Assembly (NCBI RefSeq): GCF_001653515.1
Contig: NZ_LYOY01000040.1
Coordinates: 1,550,001-1,614,000, forward strand
DNA: 64,000 bases
Origin: Streptomyces sp. ERV7
GTDB taxonomy: Bacteria; Actinomycetota; Actinomycetes; Streptomycetales; Streptomycetaceae
Reading direction: 5' to 3'
Shown: one piece after another, positions 16,182 through 24,379 of the stretch
How the letters are laid out: each line of letters starts with the position of its first letter
Position numbering within the stretch: the stretch's first letter is position 1
Program-made: the position numbers and the translations under genes
The notes under the pieces: model-generated
Databases searched by the model: none
Seen by the model: only the letters and a program-made list of their open reading frames with translations
Told to the model about the DNA's origin: nothing

Positions 16182-18601
16182 TACTGGCAGGCCTCGCAGG
16201 ACTCGGGGTTCTCAAGGGAGCAGGCGATCGCGTCGGCGTCGGGGGCCGCCTGCTGGACGGGGATCGGGGCGGCGGCCTGGGCGGCGCGGGCGATCCGCGT
16301 GGCCGGGCGCGAGCGCAGGTAGTACGTCGTCTTCAGCCCCTGCTTCCAGGCGTACGCGTACATCGACGACAGCTTGCCGATGGTGGGCGTCTCCAGGAAC
16401 AGGTTCAGCGACTGCGACTGGTCCAGGAACGGGGTGCGGGCCGCCGCCATGTCGATCAGACCGCGCTGCGGGATCTCCCACGCCGTGCGGTACAGCGCGC
16501 GCACGTCGGCCGGGATCCAGCTGAAGTCCTGTACCGAGCCGCTGGCGTCGCGCAGCGCCTCGCGGGACTGCGCGTCCCACACGCCGAGCTTCTTCAGGTC
16601 CTCCACCAGATAGCCGTTGACCTGGAGGAACTCACCGGAGAGCGTCTCGCGCTTGAAGAGGTTGGAGACCTGCGGCTCGATGCACTCATAGACACCGGCG
16701 ATGGACGCGATGGTCGCGGTCGGGGCGATCGCGAGCAGCAGCGAGTTGCGCATGCCGACCGAGGCGATCCGCTCGCGCAGCGCCGCCCAGCGCTCCGGCC
16801 AGTTCAGCTCGACGTCGTAGTGGTCGGGGTGCAGCACACCGCGCGCGGCGCGGGTCTTGTCCCAGGCGGGAAAGGGGCCCGTGGGGGTCCCCCCTGCATC
16901 GGAGCTTGTCGGAGATGCTTGGGGGCGTTCGGCGAGGTCGCAGGACGCCTCGTACGCCGTGAGCATGATCCGCTCGGCCAGCTTCGTGGACAGGGCCTTC
17001 GCCTCGGGGGAGTCGAAGGGCAGGCGCAGCTTGAAGAAGACGTCCTGCAGACCCATCGCGCCCAGGCCCACCGGACGCCACTTGGCGTTGGAGCGGCCGG
17101 CCTGCTCGGTCGGGTAGAAGTTGATGTCGACGACGCGGTCGAGGAAGGTCACGGCGGTGCGGACGGTCTCGTCCAGACGCTTCCAGTCGATCTCGCCGGA
17201 GGCGAGGACGAAGGCGCCGAGGTTGACCGAGCCGAGGTTGCAGACGGCCGTCTCGCCGTCGTCCGTGACCTCCAGGATCTCCGTGCAGAGATTCGAGGAG
17301 TGGACCGTGTGGCCGGGCTCCGCCGTCTGGTTGGCGGTGCGGTTGGAGGCGTCCTTGAAGGTCATCCAGCCGTTGCCGGTCTGCGCCAGGGTGCGCATCA
17401 TCCGGCCGTACAGGTCCCGCGCCGGGATCGTCTTCTGGGCGAGACCGGCCGCCTCGGCCTTGCGGTAGGCGGCGTCGAACTCGTCGCCCCACAGGTCGAC
17501 CAGCTCCGGCACGTCGGCGGGGGAGAACAGCGACCAGACGCCGTCCGCGTCCACCCGGCGCATGAACTCGTCCGGGATCCAGTGCGCCAGGTTCAGGTTG
17601 TGGGTGCGCCGGGCGTCCTCACCGGTGTTGTCGCGCAGCTCCAGGAACTCCTCGATGTCGGAGTGCCAGGTCTCCAGGTAGACCGCGGCCGCGCCCTTGC
17701 GCCGCCCGCCCTGGTTGACGGCCGCGACCGAGGCGTCCAGCGTCTTCAGGAACGGGACGATGCCGTTGGAGTGGCCGTTGGTGCCCCGGATGAGGGAGCC
17801 GCGCGAGCGGATGCGGGAGTACGAGAGGCCGATGCCGCCCGCGTGCTTCGACAGTCGCGCCACCTGGTGGTAGCGGTCGTAGATCGAGTCCAGCTCGTCC
17901 AGCGGGGAGTCCAGCAGGTAGCAGCTGGACATCTGCGGGTGGCGGGTGCCGGAGTTGAAGAGCGTCGGCGAGGACGGCAGGTAGTCGAGCCGGCTCATCA
18001 GGCCGTAGAGCGAGGCGACCTCGTCCAGCGCGTGCGCCGAGTCGTCCTCGGCCAGGCCCGCCGCGACCCGGAGCATGAAGTGCTGCGGGGTCTCGACGAC
18101 CTGGCGGGTGATCGGGTGCCGCAGCAGGTAGCGGGAGTAGAGGGTGCGCAGACCGAAGTAGCCGAAGCGGTCGTCGGCGCCGTCCGCGAGGGAGGCCTCG
18201 ACCAGCGCGTCCAGACGGGCCGCGTGCAGCCGTACGAAGTCGGCGGTGCGGTCCGCGATCAGGCCCTCGCGGTGGCCGACCTCGACCGACTCGGAGAACG
18301 AGACCGAGCCCTGGGTCGCGGCCTCCTCGGCGATCGTGAGCGTCAGCAGCCGGGCGGCGAGGCGGGAGTACGCCGGGTCCTCGGAGATCAGACCGGCGGC
18401 GGCCTCGGTGGCGAGCCCACGCAACTCCGCCTCGTCCGAACGCGCGTTGCGGCCGCGCAGCGCGGCGGCGGCGACACGGCCGGGGTCGGTGTCCGGCAGA
18501 TCGGCGGTGAGGTCGGTCAGGGTCCGCAGCAGGGCGGTCCCGGGGGCATCGGCCGGCTCTTCGGCGATCGCTGAAGCGGGATCCGCAGGGGCGATGGTCA
18601 C
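16181..18601 (-). CDS. nrdA: Class Ia ribonucleotide reductase, alpha (catalytic) subunit
   Basis: An 806-residue alpha subunit. Catalytic motifs include SSNLCTEILEV, CNLGSVNLG and the C-terminal redox pair CEACQ that exchanges with thioredoxin. The GTG start at 18601 is set by GAGGAG upstream; the longer frame runs into the riboswitch. Codons from 16882-16925 are unusual: they come from an interspersed palindromic repeat and add about 15 residues (QASPTSSDAGGTPTG) in the segment before FPAWDKTRAARG. A cobalamin riboswitch lies upstream, so expression should fall when vitamin B12 allows the class II enzyme to work. Confidence 0.95.
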   Translation of the reverse strand: MTIAPADPASAIAEEPADAPGTALLRTLTDLTADLPDTDPGRVAAAALRGRNARSDEAELRGLATEAAAGLISEDPAYSRLAARLLTLTIAEEAATQGSVSFSESVEVGHREGLIADRTADFVRLHAARLDALVEASLADGADDRFGYFGLRTLYSRYLLRHPITRQVVETPQHFMLRVAAGLAEDDSAHALDEVASLYGLMSRLDYLPSSPTLFNSGTRHPQMSSCYLLDSPLDELDSIYDRYHQVARLSKHAGGIGLSYSRIRSRGSLIRGTNGHSNGIVPFLKTLDASVAAVNQGGRRKGAAAVYLETWHSDIEEFLELRDNTGEDARRTHNLNLAHWIPDEFMRRVDADGVWSLFSPADVPELVDLWGDEFDAAYRKAEAAGLAQKTIPARDLYGRMMRTLAQTGNGWMTFKDASNRTANQTAEPGHTVHSSNLCTEILEVTDDGETAVCNLGSVNLGAFVLASGEIDWKRLDETVRTAVTFLDRVVDINFYPTEQAGRSNAKWRPVGLGAMGLQDVFFKLRLPFDSPEAKALSTKLAERIMLTAYEASCDLAERPQASPTSSDAGGTPTGPFPAWDKTRAARGVLHPDHYDVELNWPERWAALRERIASVGMRNSLLLAIAPTATIASIAGVYECIEPQVSNLFKRETLSGEFLQVNGYLVEDLKKLGVWDAQSREALRDASGSVQDFSWIPADVRALYRTAWEIPQRGLIDMAAARTPFLDQSQSLNLFLETPTIGKLSSMYAYAWKQGLKTTYYLRSRPATRIARAAQAAAPIPVQQAAPDADAIACSLENPESCEACQ
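16882..16925. repeat. Streptomyces-type interspersed palindromic repeat inside nrdA
   Basis: A 44-base element whose minus-strand sequence opens CCCCCAAGCATCTCCGACAA and closes GATGCAGGGGGGACCCCCA can fold as a hairpin (CCCCC/GGGGG, GCATC/GATGC). I recognise this kind of sequence from intergenic regions of many streptomycetes. Here it lies inside nrdA and keeps the frame, encoding a Ser/Gly/Pro-rich insert. Confidence 0.7.
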
Positions 18602-18734
18602 GTGGGGGCACTCCTCGCTCGGCACGGGGCCTTGGGGAGTGTGCGGGCACACGGACACACCCCCTCGGGGGTACGCCGCGTCCACTGCCCATTCCGCGAG
18701 GCCCGGACGTCTGGCACCCGGACCGGACGGCCAG

Positions 18735-18860
18735 GGCGCGCTGTTCGGCAGGTCCTCGGACTGAACAAGTACGCAAACACGTACCAGTACACCGTTGCGG
18801 GACAGTTCCGGATTTGCACCGGATTCCCCTGCGGCGACAGCGAGCACGAGCATACATCTT
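18735..18860 (-). promoter_or_regulatory. Cobalamin (B12) riboswitch upstream of nrdAB
   Basis: On the minus strand the conserved core reads GGGGAATCCGGTGCAAATCC, then GGAACTGTCCCGCAAC, and the B12 box AGTCCGAGGACCTGCC. Between the aptamer and the GTG start, CACTCC (minus strand, 18641-18636) can pair with GGAGTG (18614-18609), hiding the nrdA ribosome site; this suggests translational control. Streptomyces nrdABS operons are known to be shut off by coenzyme B12. Aptamer ends are approximate. Confidence 0.88.
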
Positions 18861-18881
18861 GTGCCGGGCTTCGGCGGCACC

Positions 18882-18927
18882 CCCACATGTTGTGTCGTGT
18901 CGGCTTCGGAGGGTGTCGGTGTGTCAA
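18882..18927 (-). promoter_or_regulatory. Candidate nrdAB promoter with NrdR-box-like sequence
   Basis: TTGACA (18927-18922, minus strand) is a consensus -35. About 25 bases downstream lies ACACAACATGTGG, near-palindromic and NrdR-box-like, at the expected -10 region. Streptomyces nrdABS is known to be repressed by NrdR. The box match is by eye only and the -10 is weak. Confidence 0.4.
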
Positions 18928-18950
18928 CTCGTCTTCCAGGAACGCGACAA

Positions 18951-18976
18951 CGGGCCGCCGGATTCCCGGCGGCCCG
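18951..18976. terminator. Terminator after the symporter gene
   Basis: A perfect 11-bp stem (18951-18961 with 18966-18976) with loop ATTC, 25 bases past the symporter stop. It separates that operon from the nrdAB leader on the same strand. Confidence 0.8.
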
Positions 18977-19000
18977 TCGTCGCGTACGAGGAGGGGTCGG

Positions 19001-20629
19001 CTAGTGCGCGGAGCCCGCCGTCGCCGGGGGCAGCTCGGTCTGTACGCCCGGGTCGCCCGCGTCCGCCGTGTAGTCCTCGGGGGACGTCTCGTCGACGCCG
19101 TCGGGGGCCTTCAGGGCCCGCAGGGCGACCGTGAGGACGACGGTGACGGCGACGTTCAGGACGAACGCGGTGAGGCCGATGTAGCCGATCTCACCGATGC
19201 CGGGGATGTTCTTGGAGCTGCCGCCGAAGTGCTTCTGGGTGGGGGAGGCGACCCCGTACGCGGCGAGCGTGCCGTACGCCATGCCGACCGCCCAGCCCGC
19301 GAGCAGCGCCCAGCGGTGGAACCAGCGCGTGAACAGACCGCCCACCAGGGCGGGGAAGGTCTGCAGGATCCAGATGCCGCCGAGCAGCTGGAAGTTGATC
19401 GCGACCGTCTTGTCCATGGTGAGGACGAAGACCAGCGCGCCCACCTTCACCAGGAGCGAGACCAGCTTGGAGACCTTGGTCTCCTGCTCGGGCGTGGCGT
19501 CCGGCTTGAGGAAGTCCTTGTAGATGTTGCGGGTGAAGAGGTTCGCGGCCGCGATCGACATGATCGCCGCCGGGACGAGCGCGCCGATGCCGATCGCCGC
19601 GAACGCCACGCCCGCGAACCAGTCCGGGAACATGTCCTCGAAGAGCTGCGGGATCGCCAGCTGGCCGTTCTTGACCTTGACCCCGGCGGCGATCGCCATG
19701 AAGCCGAGCAGCGCGAGCAGGCCCAGCATCAGCGAGTACAGCGGAAGGATCGTGGTGTTGCGGCGGATGACGTTGCGGCTGCGGGAGGAGAGGGTCGCCG
19801 TGATCGAGTGCGGGTACATGAACAGCGCCAGCGCCGAGCCGAGGGCGAGCGTGGCGTAGGTCCACTGGCCCGCGTCGCCGGGCACCAGGGCGCCGGTGGG
19901 CTTCCCGGCCGCGTTGGGCGTCTCGAACTTGTGCCGGGCCGCCGCGAAGATGTCGTCGAAGCCGCCGAGCTTGATCGGGATGTAGATGATCGCCACCAGG
20001 ATGACGATGTAGATCAGCGTGTCCTTCACGAACGCGATCAGCGCGGGCGCGCGCAGCCCCGAGGAGTAGGTGTACGCGGCGAGCACCGCGAACGCGATCA
20101 GCAGCGGCAGGTCCTTGAGGAACCAGTTGCCGGATCCGCCGATGCCCATCACGTCGAGCACCGCCTGGATGCCGACCAGCTGGAGCGCGATGTAGGGCAT
20201 CGTGGCGAGGATGCCGGTGACCGCGACCGCGAGCGAGAGGCCCTTGGAGCCGAACCGGCCGCGCACGAAGTCCGAGGTCGTCACATAGCCGTGCTTGTGC
20301 GAGACCGACCAGAGCCGCGGCAGGAACGTGAAGATCAGCGGATAGACGAGGATCGTGTACGGGACCGCGAAGAACCCGGCCGCGCCCGCCGCGTACACCG
20401 CGGCGGGGACCGCGACGAAGGTGTACGCGGTGTAGAGGTCGCCGCCGAGCAGGAACCAGGTGACCCAGGTGCCGAACGAGCGCCCGCCGAGGCCCCATTC
20501 GTCCAGGCTCTCGTTCTCGGCGCGGCGCCAGCGCGCGGCCATGAACCCGACGACCGTGACGGCCAGGAAGAAGAAGATGAAGACGCCGAGCGCGACGCCG
20601 TTCACCCCGTCGTTGGCTGCGAGTGTCAC
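19001..20629 (-). CDS. Sodium:solute symporter (SSS family), monocarboxylate type
   Basis: A 542-residue membrane protein with about 13 hydrophobic segments and a hydrophilic tail. The motif GGRSFGTWVTWFLLGGDLYTAYTF and the run NLFTRNIYKDFLKP before helix 11 are typical of SSS carriers related to the MctC/ActP/YhdP-like monocarboxylate group. It is preceded by a DUF3311 gene with a four-base overlap, a pairing common in actinobacteria where the small protein may assist the carrier. Substrate is not fixed by sequence; acetate, pyruvate or propionate are reasonable guesses. Confidence 0.85.
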   Translation of the reverse strand: MTLAANDGVNGVALGVFIFFFLAVTVVGFMAARWRRAENESLDEWGLGGRSFGTWVTWFLLGGDLYTAYTFVAVPAAVYAAGAAGFFAVPYTILVYPLIFTFLPRLWSVSHKHGYVTTSDFVRGRFGSKGLSLAVAVTGILATMPYIALQLVGIQAVLDVMGIGGSGNWFLKDLPLLIAFAVLAAYTYSSGLRAPALIAFVKDTLIYIVILVAIIYIPIKLGGFDDIFAAARHKFETPNAAGKPTGALVPGDAGQWTYATLALGSALALFMYPHSITATLSSRSRNVIRRNTTILPLYSLMLGLLALLGFMAIAAGVKVKNGQLAIPQLFEDMFPDWFAGVAFAAIGIGALVPAAIMSIAAANLFTRNIYKDFLKPDATPEQETKVSKLVSLLVKVGALVFVLTMDKTVAINFQLLGGIWILQTFPALVGGLFTRWFHRWALLAGWAVGMAYGTLAAYGVASPTQKHFGGSSKNIPGIGEIGYIGLTAFVLNVAVTVVLTVALRALKAPDGVDETSPEDYTADAGDPGVQTELPPATAGSAH

Positions 20630-20880
20630 TTGCCCTCACCCGCCTTGCGGCCCTGCTGGTCGTGCTGCCACAGCTTGTACGCGAGCATCGTGAGCGCGGT
20701 CGAGATGACCACCCACAGCATCTGGTACCAGTAGAAGAACGGGATCCCCGCGAGGGCCGGGTCGGCCTTCGCGTACGAACCGACCCAGAGCATCGCCACG
20801 AAGGGCGCTGTCAGGCAGAGGGCGATGACCACGCGCGCGGGCGTGATCACCGGTCTCCGCTCTTGCGTTGATTCCGGCAT
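20626..20880 (-). CDS. DUF3311 small membrane protein
   Basis: An 84-residue protein with two hydrophobic segments (VVIALCLTAPFVAMLWVGSYA and FFYWYQMLWVVISTALTML) and a basic C-terminus (KLWQHDQQGRKAGEGK). This matches the DUF3311 family that is found just upstream of SSS symporters. The stop overlaps the symporter start by four bases, so the two are translationally coupled and likely form a complex. The start at MPESTQERR is chosen over one seven codons upstream because it fits the usual family N-terminus. Confidence 0.75.
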   Translation of the reverse strand: MPESTQERRPVITPARVVIALCLTAPFVAMLWVGSYAKADPALAGIPFFYWYQMLWVVISTALTMLAYKLWQHDQQGRKAGEGK

Positions 20881-21023
20881 ACGTTGGCTCCGTCCCCTCA
20901 CTTCACCTGTGTAATGCGCAGGAAATCTAGGGGACGGATAACCGTCGCGAAACCCCCGTCCGGATAGCGGACGTGGCGAAAGAGTGCGGAGTCGGTGCAG
21001 GCCGGAGGCTATTTCCGGCTATG

Positions 21024-21734
21024 TCAGTCTGTCGGCCGCTTCAGCCGCGCGACGAACTTGTAGCGGTCGCCCCGGTACACCGAGCGCACCCACTCCACCG
21101 GCTCGCCGTCGCCGTCGATGGAGTGGCGGGAGAGCATCAGCATCGGCAGGCCCACGTCCGTGCCGAGCAGCCCGGCCTCGCGGGGGGTGGCCAGCGATGT
21201 CTCGATGGTCTCCTCGGCCTCGGCGAGCCGCACCCCGTACACCTCGTTGAGCGCGGTGTAGAGAGAGGTGTACTTGACGAGCGAGCGGCGCAGTGCGGGG
21301 AAGCGCTTGGCCGACAGGTGCGTCGTCTCGATCGCCATCGGCTCGTCGAGCAGCCCCGCCAGCGTGTCGTCGGCCGTCACATAGCCGATGTCGAGGAGCT
21401 GCGAGGTGGGCTCCAGGCCCTGGGCGCGCATGTCCTCCGTGTACGAGGTGAGTTGCAGGGCCTGGGAGACCTTGGGCTTGGCGACGAAGGTGCCCTTGCC
21501 CTGGATGCGCTCCAGACGCCCCTCGACCACCAGCTCCTGGAGGGCCTGGCGCACGGTGGTGCGGGAGGTGTCGAACTCGGCGGCGAGGGTGCGCTCGGGC
21601 GGCACGGGGGTGCCCGGCGGCAGGGTCTCCGTCATGTCGAGCAGATGCCGCTTGAGGCGGTAGTACTTGGGCACGCGAGCGGTCCGGGCGCCGGCGCCCG
21701 CCTCTGTCTCCGTACCGCTCCCGTCGGTGGCCAT
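21024..21734 (-). CDS. dasR: GntR/HutC regulator DasR with an internal deletion in its effector domain
   Basis: Global repressor of chitin and N-acetylglucosamine genes. The DNA-binding domain is complete (PPERTLAAEFDTSRTTVRQA, LQELVVEGRLERIQGKGTF). The UTRA effector domain is abnormal: the chain reads VTADDTLAGLLDEPMAIETTHL, joining two segments that in S. coelicolor DasR and other HutC proteins are separated by about 18 residues containing the VLRIERLR-type strand. The missing strand holds arginines that bind the sugar phosphate in the NagR structure. The product is 236 residues instead of about 254. The start is set by homology and GGGAAGG upstream. The gene is divergent from dasA. Effector response is predicted to be lost or the fold damaged; this is inference. 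Confidence 0.9.
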   Translation of the reverse strand: MATDGSGTETEAGAGARTARVPKYYRLKRHLLDMTETLPPGTPVPPERTLAAEFDTSRTTVRQALQELVVEGRLERIQGKGTFVAKPKVSQALQLTSYTEDMRAQGLEPTSQLLDIGYVTADDTLAGLLDEPMAIETTHLSAKRFPALRRSLVKYTSLYTALNEVYGVRLAEAEETIETSLATPREAGLLGTDVGLPMLMLSRHSIDGDGEPVEWVRSVYRGDRYKFVARLKRPTD

Positions 21735-21880
21735 GGCCCGCCTTCCCGAGTGCTGCGCTGCTGCCGTCACCGGCTCCTCCGTCTGTCGCGGCTCACATGG
21801 TGGCACGGACCGGTCACGGGTCGTCGCCCTCCCTCAGGTGTCGGTCCGATAACGGACGCGACAGCCCTTCTTATACACCC

Positions 21881-21931
21881 TTGACACCCCTAAAGGTCTA
21901 GGCCAAGCTCCGGGTACTGGTCTAAACCATT
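21881..21931 (+). promoter_or_regulatory. dasA promoter region with two DasR operators (dre)
   Basis: ACTGGTCTAAACCATT at 21916-21931 is a near-exact dre (consensus ACTGGTCTAGACCANT). A second, weaker site, AAAGGTCTAGGCCAAG, lies at 21892-21907. TTGACA at 21881-21886 is a consensus -35 just before it. Both sites lie between dasR and dasA, as in S. coelicolor, where DasR represses the transporter until glucosamine-6-phosphate accumulates. Confidence 0.85.
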
Positions 21932-22017
21932 AAAGACCAGGTCCCAGCCCCACAGGCAGTACACGTCGTATGTCTTCGCGGTGGGCGGGGGGTTGCAGCA
22001 TCCCTGAGGAGGGTGGC

Positions 22018-23301
22018 GTGAAGCGCAAGCTCATCGCGGCGATCGGCGTCGCGGGCATGTTGGTCAGCATCGCGGCGTGCGGCGACGACGACAAGAAGGA
22101 CGACGGTGCCAAGGGCGGCGACGCCAAGTCGCTGACGGTCTGGCTGACGGTCGACGCGCAGAAGAACTGGCCGGACCTGGTCAAGGCGGCCGACGACGCC
22201 ATCGTCGCCAAGCACCCCGGCCTGAAGATCAACCACGAGTACTACGGCTGGCCGGACAAGAACGCCAAGCTCGACGCGGTGCTCGCCACCGACAAGGCCC
22301 CCGACGTGGTCGAGATGGGCAACACCGAGATGCTCGCCTACTCGGTCAAGGGTGCCTTCGCCGAGGTCGACCCGTCGAAGTTCGACAACTCCTCGGCGTG
22401 GCTCGACGGCCTCAAGGCCTCGGTCACGTACGACGGCAAGACCTACGGCGTCCCCTACTACGCCGGTGGCCGCACGGCGACCTGGCGCAAGGACGTCGCC
22501 GCCGACGCCGGTGTCACCGCCGCGCCGAAGACGTACACGGAGCTGACCGCCGACCTGGACAAGATCCAGGAGAAGAAGGGCGACAAGTTCAGCTCCTGGT
22601 ACCAGCCGACCCGCGACTGGTACGCGGCCATGTCGTACGTGTACGACGCCGGCGGCTCCATCGCCAAGGAGGACGGCGGCAAGTTCAAGGCGAACCTGTC
22701 CTCGCCGGAGTCCCTCAAGGGCCTGAACGAGTACAAGAACATCCTCGGCAAGTACATGCACGGCGACAAGACCAAGGACGAGGCCGACCGTCCGATCGTC
22801 TACGGCCAGGGCAAGTCCGCGCTGATCTTCAGCGCCGCCTGGGAGGGCGGCAGCGCCGCGCTCCCCGAGAACGACAAGGTCGGCAAGCTCGCCGACAAGA
22901 TCGAGTCGTTCGTGATGCCCGGCCCGTCCGGCAAGGCCATGCCGGTCTTCCTCGGCGGCTCGGACCTCGCGGTCCCGGTCAAGTCCAAGGCGCAGGCGCT
23001 CGCCGCCGAGTGGATCAACGCGTTCACCGGCACCCAGGGCCAGAAGGGTCTGATCGCCAAGCAGAACCTGCCCAACAACAAGACGGACCTGGCTCCGCTG
23101 AAGTCGGACCCGAAGACGGCCGTCGCGGCCACCGCGGCCGAGTCCAGCTGGTTCGTGCCCATGGCCCCGGGCTGGGGCCAGGTCGAGAAGGCCAAGGTCC
23201 TCCAGGACATGCTGCAGGCCATCGGCACCGGCAAGAAGTCGGTCGAGCAGGCCGCGAAGGACGCGGACACCGCGATCGACAAGGTCATCAACACCAAGTG
23301 A
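22018..23301 (+). CDS. dasA: Chitooligosaccharide-binding lipoprotein DasA
   Basis: A 427-residue solute-binding lipoprotein of an ABC importer for N,N'-diacetylchitobiose. The signal peptide ends in a lipobox with Cys21 (VSIAAC) followed by an acidic linker. The mature body is a cluster-B/D sugar-binding fold with DVVEMGNTEMLAY and GVPYYAGGRTATWRKD. GTG 22018 is chosen because GAGGAGG lies five bases upstream; the track of residues further upstream is not signal-like. Its expression is expected to be far higher than that of dasBC, helped by the hairpin after it. Confidence 0.93.
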   Translation: MKRKLIAAIGVAGMLVSIAACGDDDKKDDGAKGGDAKSLTVWLTVDAQKNWPDLVKAADDAIVAKHPGLKINHEYYGWPDKNAKLDAVLATDKAPDVVEMGNTEMLAYSVKGAFAEVDPSKFDNSSAWLDGLKASVTYDGKTYGVPYYAGGRTATWRKDVAADAGVTAAPKTYTELTADLDKIQEKKGDKFSSWYQPTRDWYAAMSYVYDAGGSIAKEDGGKFKANLSSPESLKGLNEYKNILGKYMHGDKTKDEADRPIVYGQGKSALIFSAAWEGGSAALPENDKVGKLADKIESFVMPGPSGKAMPVFLGGSDLAVPVKSKAQALAAEWINAFTGTQGQKGLIAKQNLPNNKTDLAPLKSDPKTAVAATAAESSWFVPMAPGWGQVEKAKVLQDMLQAIGTGKKSVEQAAKDADTAIDKVINTK

Positions 23302-23306
23302 CCTGT

Positions 23307-23345
23307 GGGCGAGGGCCCCGTCGGAGAGCGACGGGGCCCTCGCCC
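23307..23345 (+). terminator. Hairpin between dasA and dasB
   Basis: A perfect 17-bp stem (23307-23323 with 23329-23345) with a 5-base loop lies between dasA and dasB. It may act as an attenuator or 3'-end stabiliser that lets dasA be made in excess over the permeases. No T run follows, so read-through into dasBC is likely. Confidence 0.7.
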
Positions 23346-23380
23346 GGCCAGTACCGGAGAGGGACCGCTAGGAGCGCGCG

Positions 23381-24376
23381 ATGAGTGCCGCAGAGACAAC
23401 CACCGCCAAGGTGCCGCCGGCGCGGCGCGACCCACAACCGGCTGGGGGATCCGGGAAGCCGAAGAAGCCGCGCGCACAGCGCGGCATCGGACAGGCGGCG
23501 GTGCCCTGGGCACTGCTCGCCCCGTGCCTCCTCGCCCTCGCCCTCGTACTCGGCTATCCGCTGGTACGCCTGGTCACCCTGTCCTTCCAGAAGTTCGGCC
23601 AGCCGCAGCTGTGGGGGTTCAAGGACCCCGAGTCGGTCGGCTTCGACAACTTCACCAAGGTCCTGAGCGACAGCGAGTTCTGGACCGTCGTCATCCGTAC
23701 GGTCCTGTTCGCCTTCACCGCGGTCGTGCTGACCATGGTGCTCGGCATGCTGATCGCCCTGCTGCTCCAGCGGGTCTCCGGCTGGGTCAAGACCCTGGTG
23801 AACATCGCCCTGGTGGCGAGCTGGGGCATGCCGATCGTCGTCGCCATCACCATCTTCAAGTGGATGTTCGACAGTGACTTCGGCGTACTGAACTGGCTGC
23901 TCAGCCAGTTGCCCGGGGTCGACATGATCGGCCACAACTGGTTCGCCAGCGGCACCCAGGGCCTCGCCGTCATCATGCTGCTCGTGGTCTGGGGCGCGGT
24001 GCCGTTCGTCGTCATCACGCTGAGCGCGGGCCTCACCCAGGTCCCCAAGGAGCTCGAAGAGGCCGCGCGGCTCGACGGCGCCGGCGCCTGGGGCGTCTTC
24101 CGGCACGTCACCCTGCCGATCCTCAAGCCCATCATCGTGATGCTGGCGACGCTCTCGGTCATCTGGGACATGGGCGTCTTCCCGCAGGTCTTCGTGATGC
24201 GCGGCAACCACCCCGAGCCCGAGTTCCAGCTCCTCACCACGTACTCGTACGACAAGGCGTTCGTGGTCAACGACTACTCGCAGGGCTCCGCGATCGCGCT
24301 GCTGACCGTGCTCCTGCTGCTCGGTGTGATCGCCGTGTACATGCGCCAGATGCTCAAGATCGGAGAGGTGGAGTAA
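23381..24376 (+). CDS. dasB: ABC sugar transporter permease DasB
   Basis: A 331-residue MalF-type inner-membrane permease with six main membrane segments after a basic N-terminus (RDPQPAGGSGKPKKPRAQRG). The cytoplasmic EAA loop that contacts the ATPase is ELEEAARLDGAGAWGVFRHV. AGGAG lies just before the ATG. It pairs with dasC three bases downstream. No ATPase gene is present in the locus; in streptomycetes the shared ATPase MsiK, encoded elsewhere, energises this importer. Confidence 0.93.
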   Translation: MSAAETTTAKVPPARRDPQPAGGSGKPKKPRAQRGIGQAAVPWALLAPCLLALALVLGYPLVRLVTLSFQKFGQPQLWGFKDPESVGFDNFTKVLSDSEFWTVVIRTVLFAFTAVVLTMVLGMLIALLLQRVSGWVKTLVNIALVASWGMPIVVAITIFKWMFDSDFGVLNWLLSQLPGVDMIGHNWFASGTQGLAVIMLLVVWGAVPFVVITLSAGLTQVPKELEEAARLDGAGAWGVFRHVTLPILKPIIVMLATLSVIWDMGVFPQVFVMRGNHPEPEFQLLTTYSYDKAFVVNDYSQGSAIALLTVLLLLGVIAVYMRQMLKIGEVE

Positions 24377-24379
24377 CCG

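Noticed and set aside
18602..20734. 710-residue plus-strand open frame opposite the symporter gene
   Set aside because: Antisense of the symporter and of the riboswitch region. Composition is strongly biased and lacks motifs.
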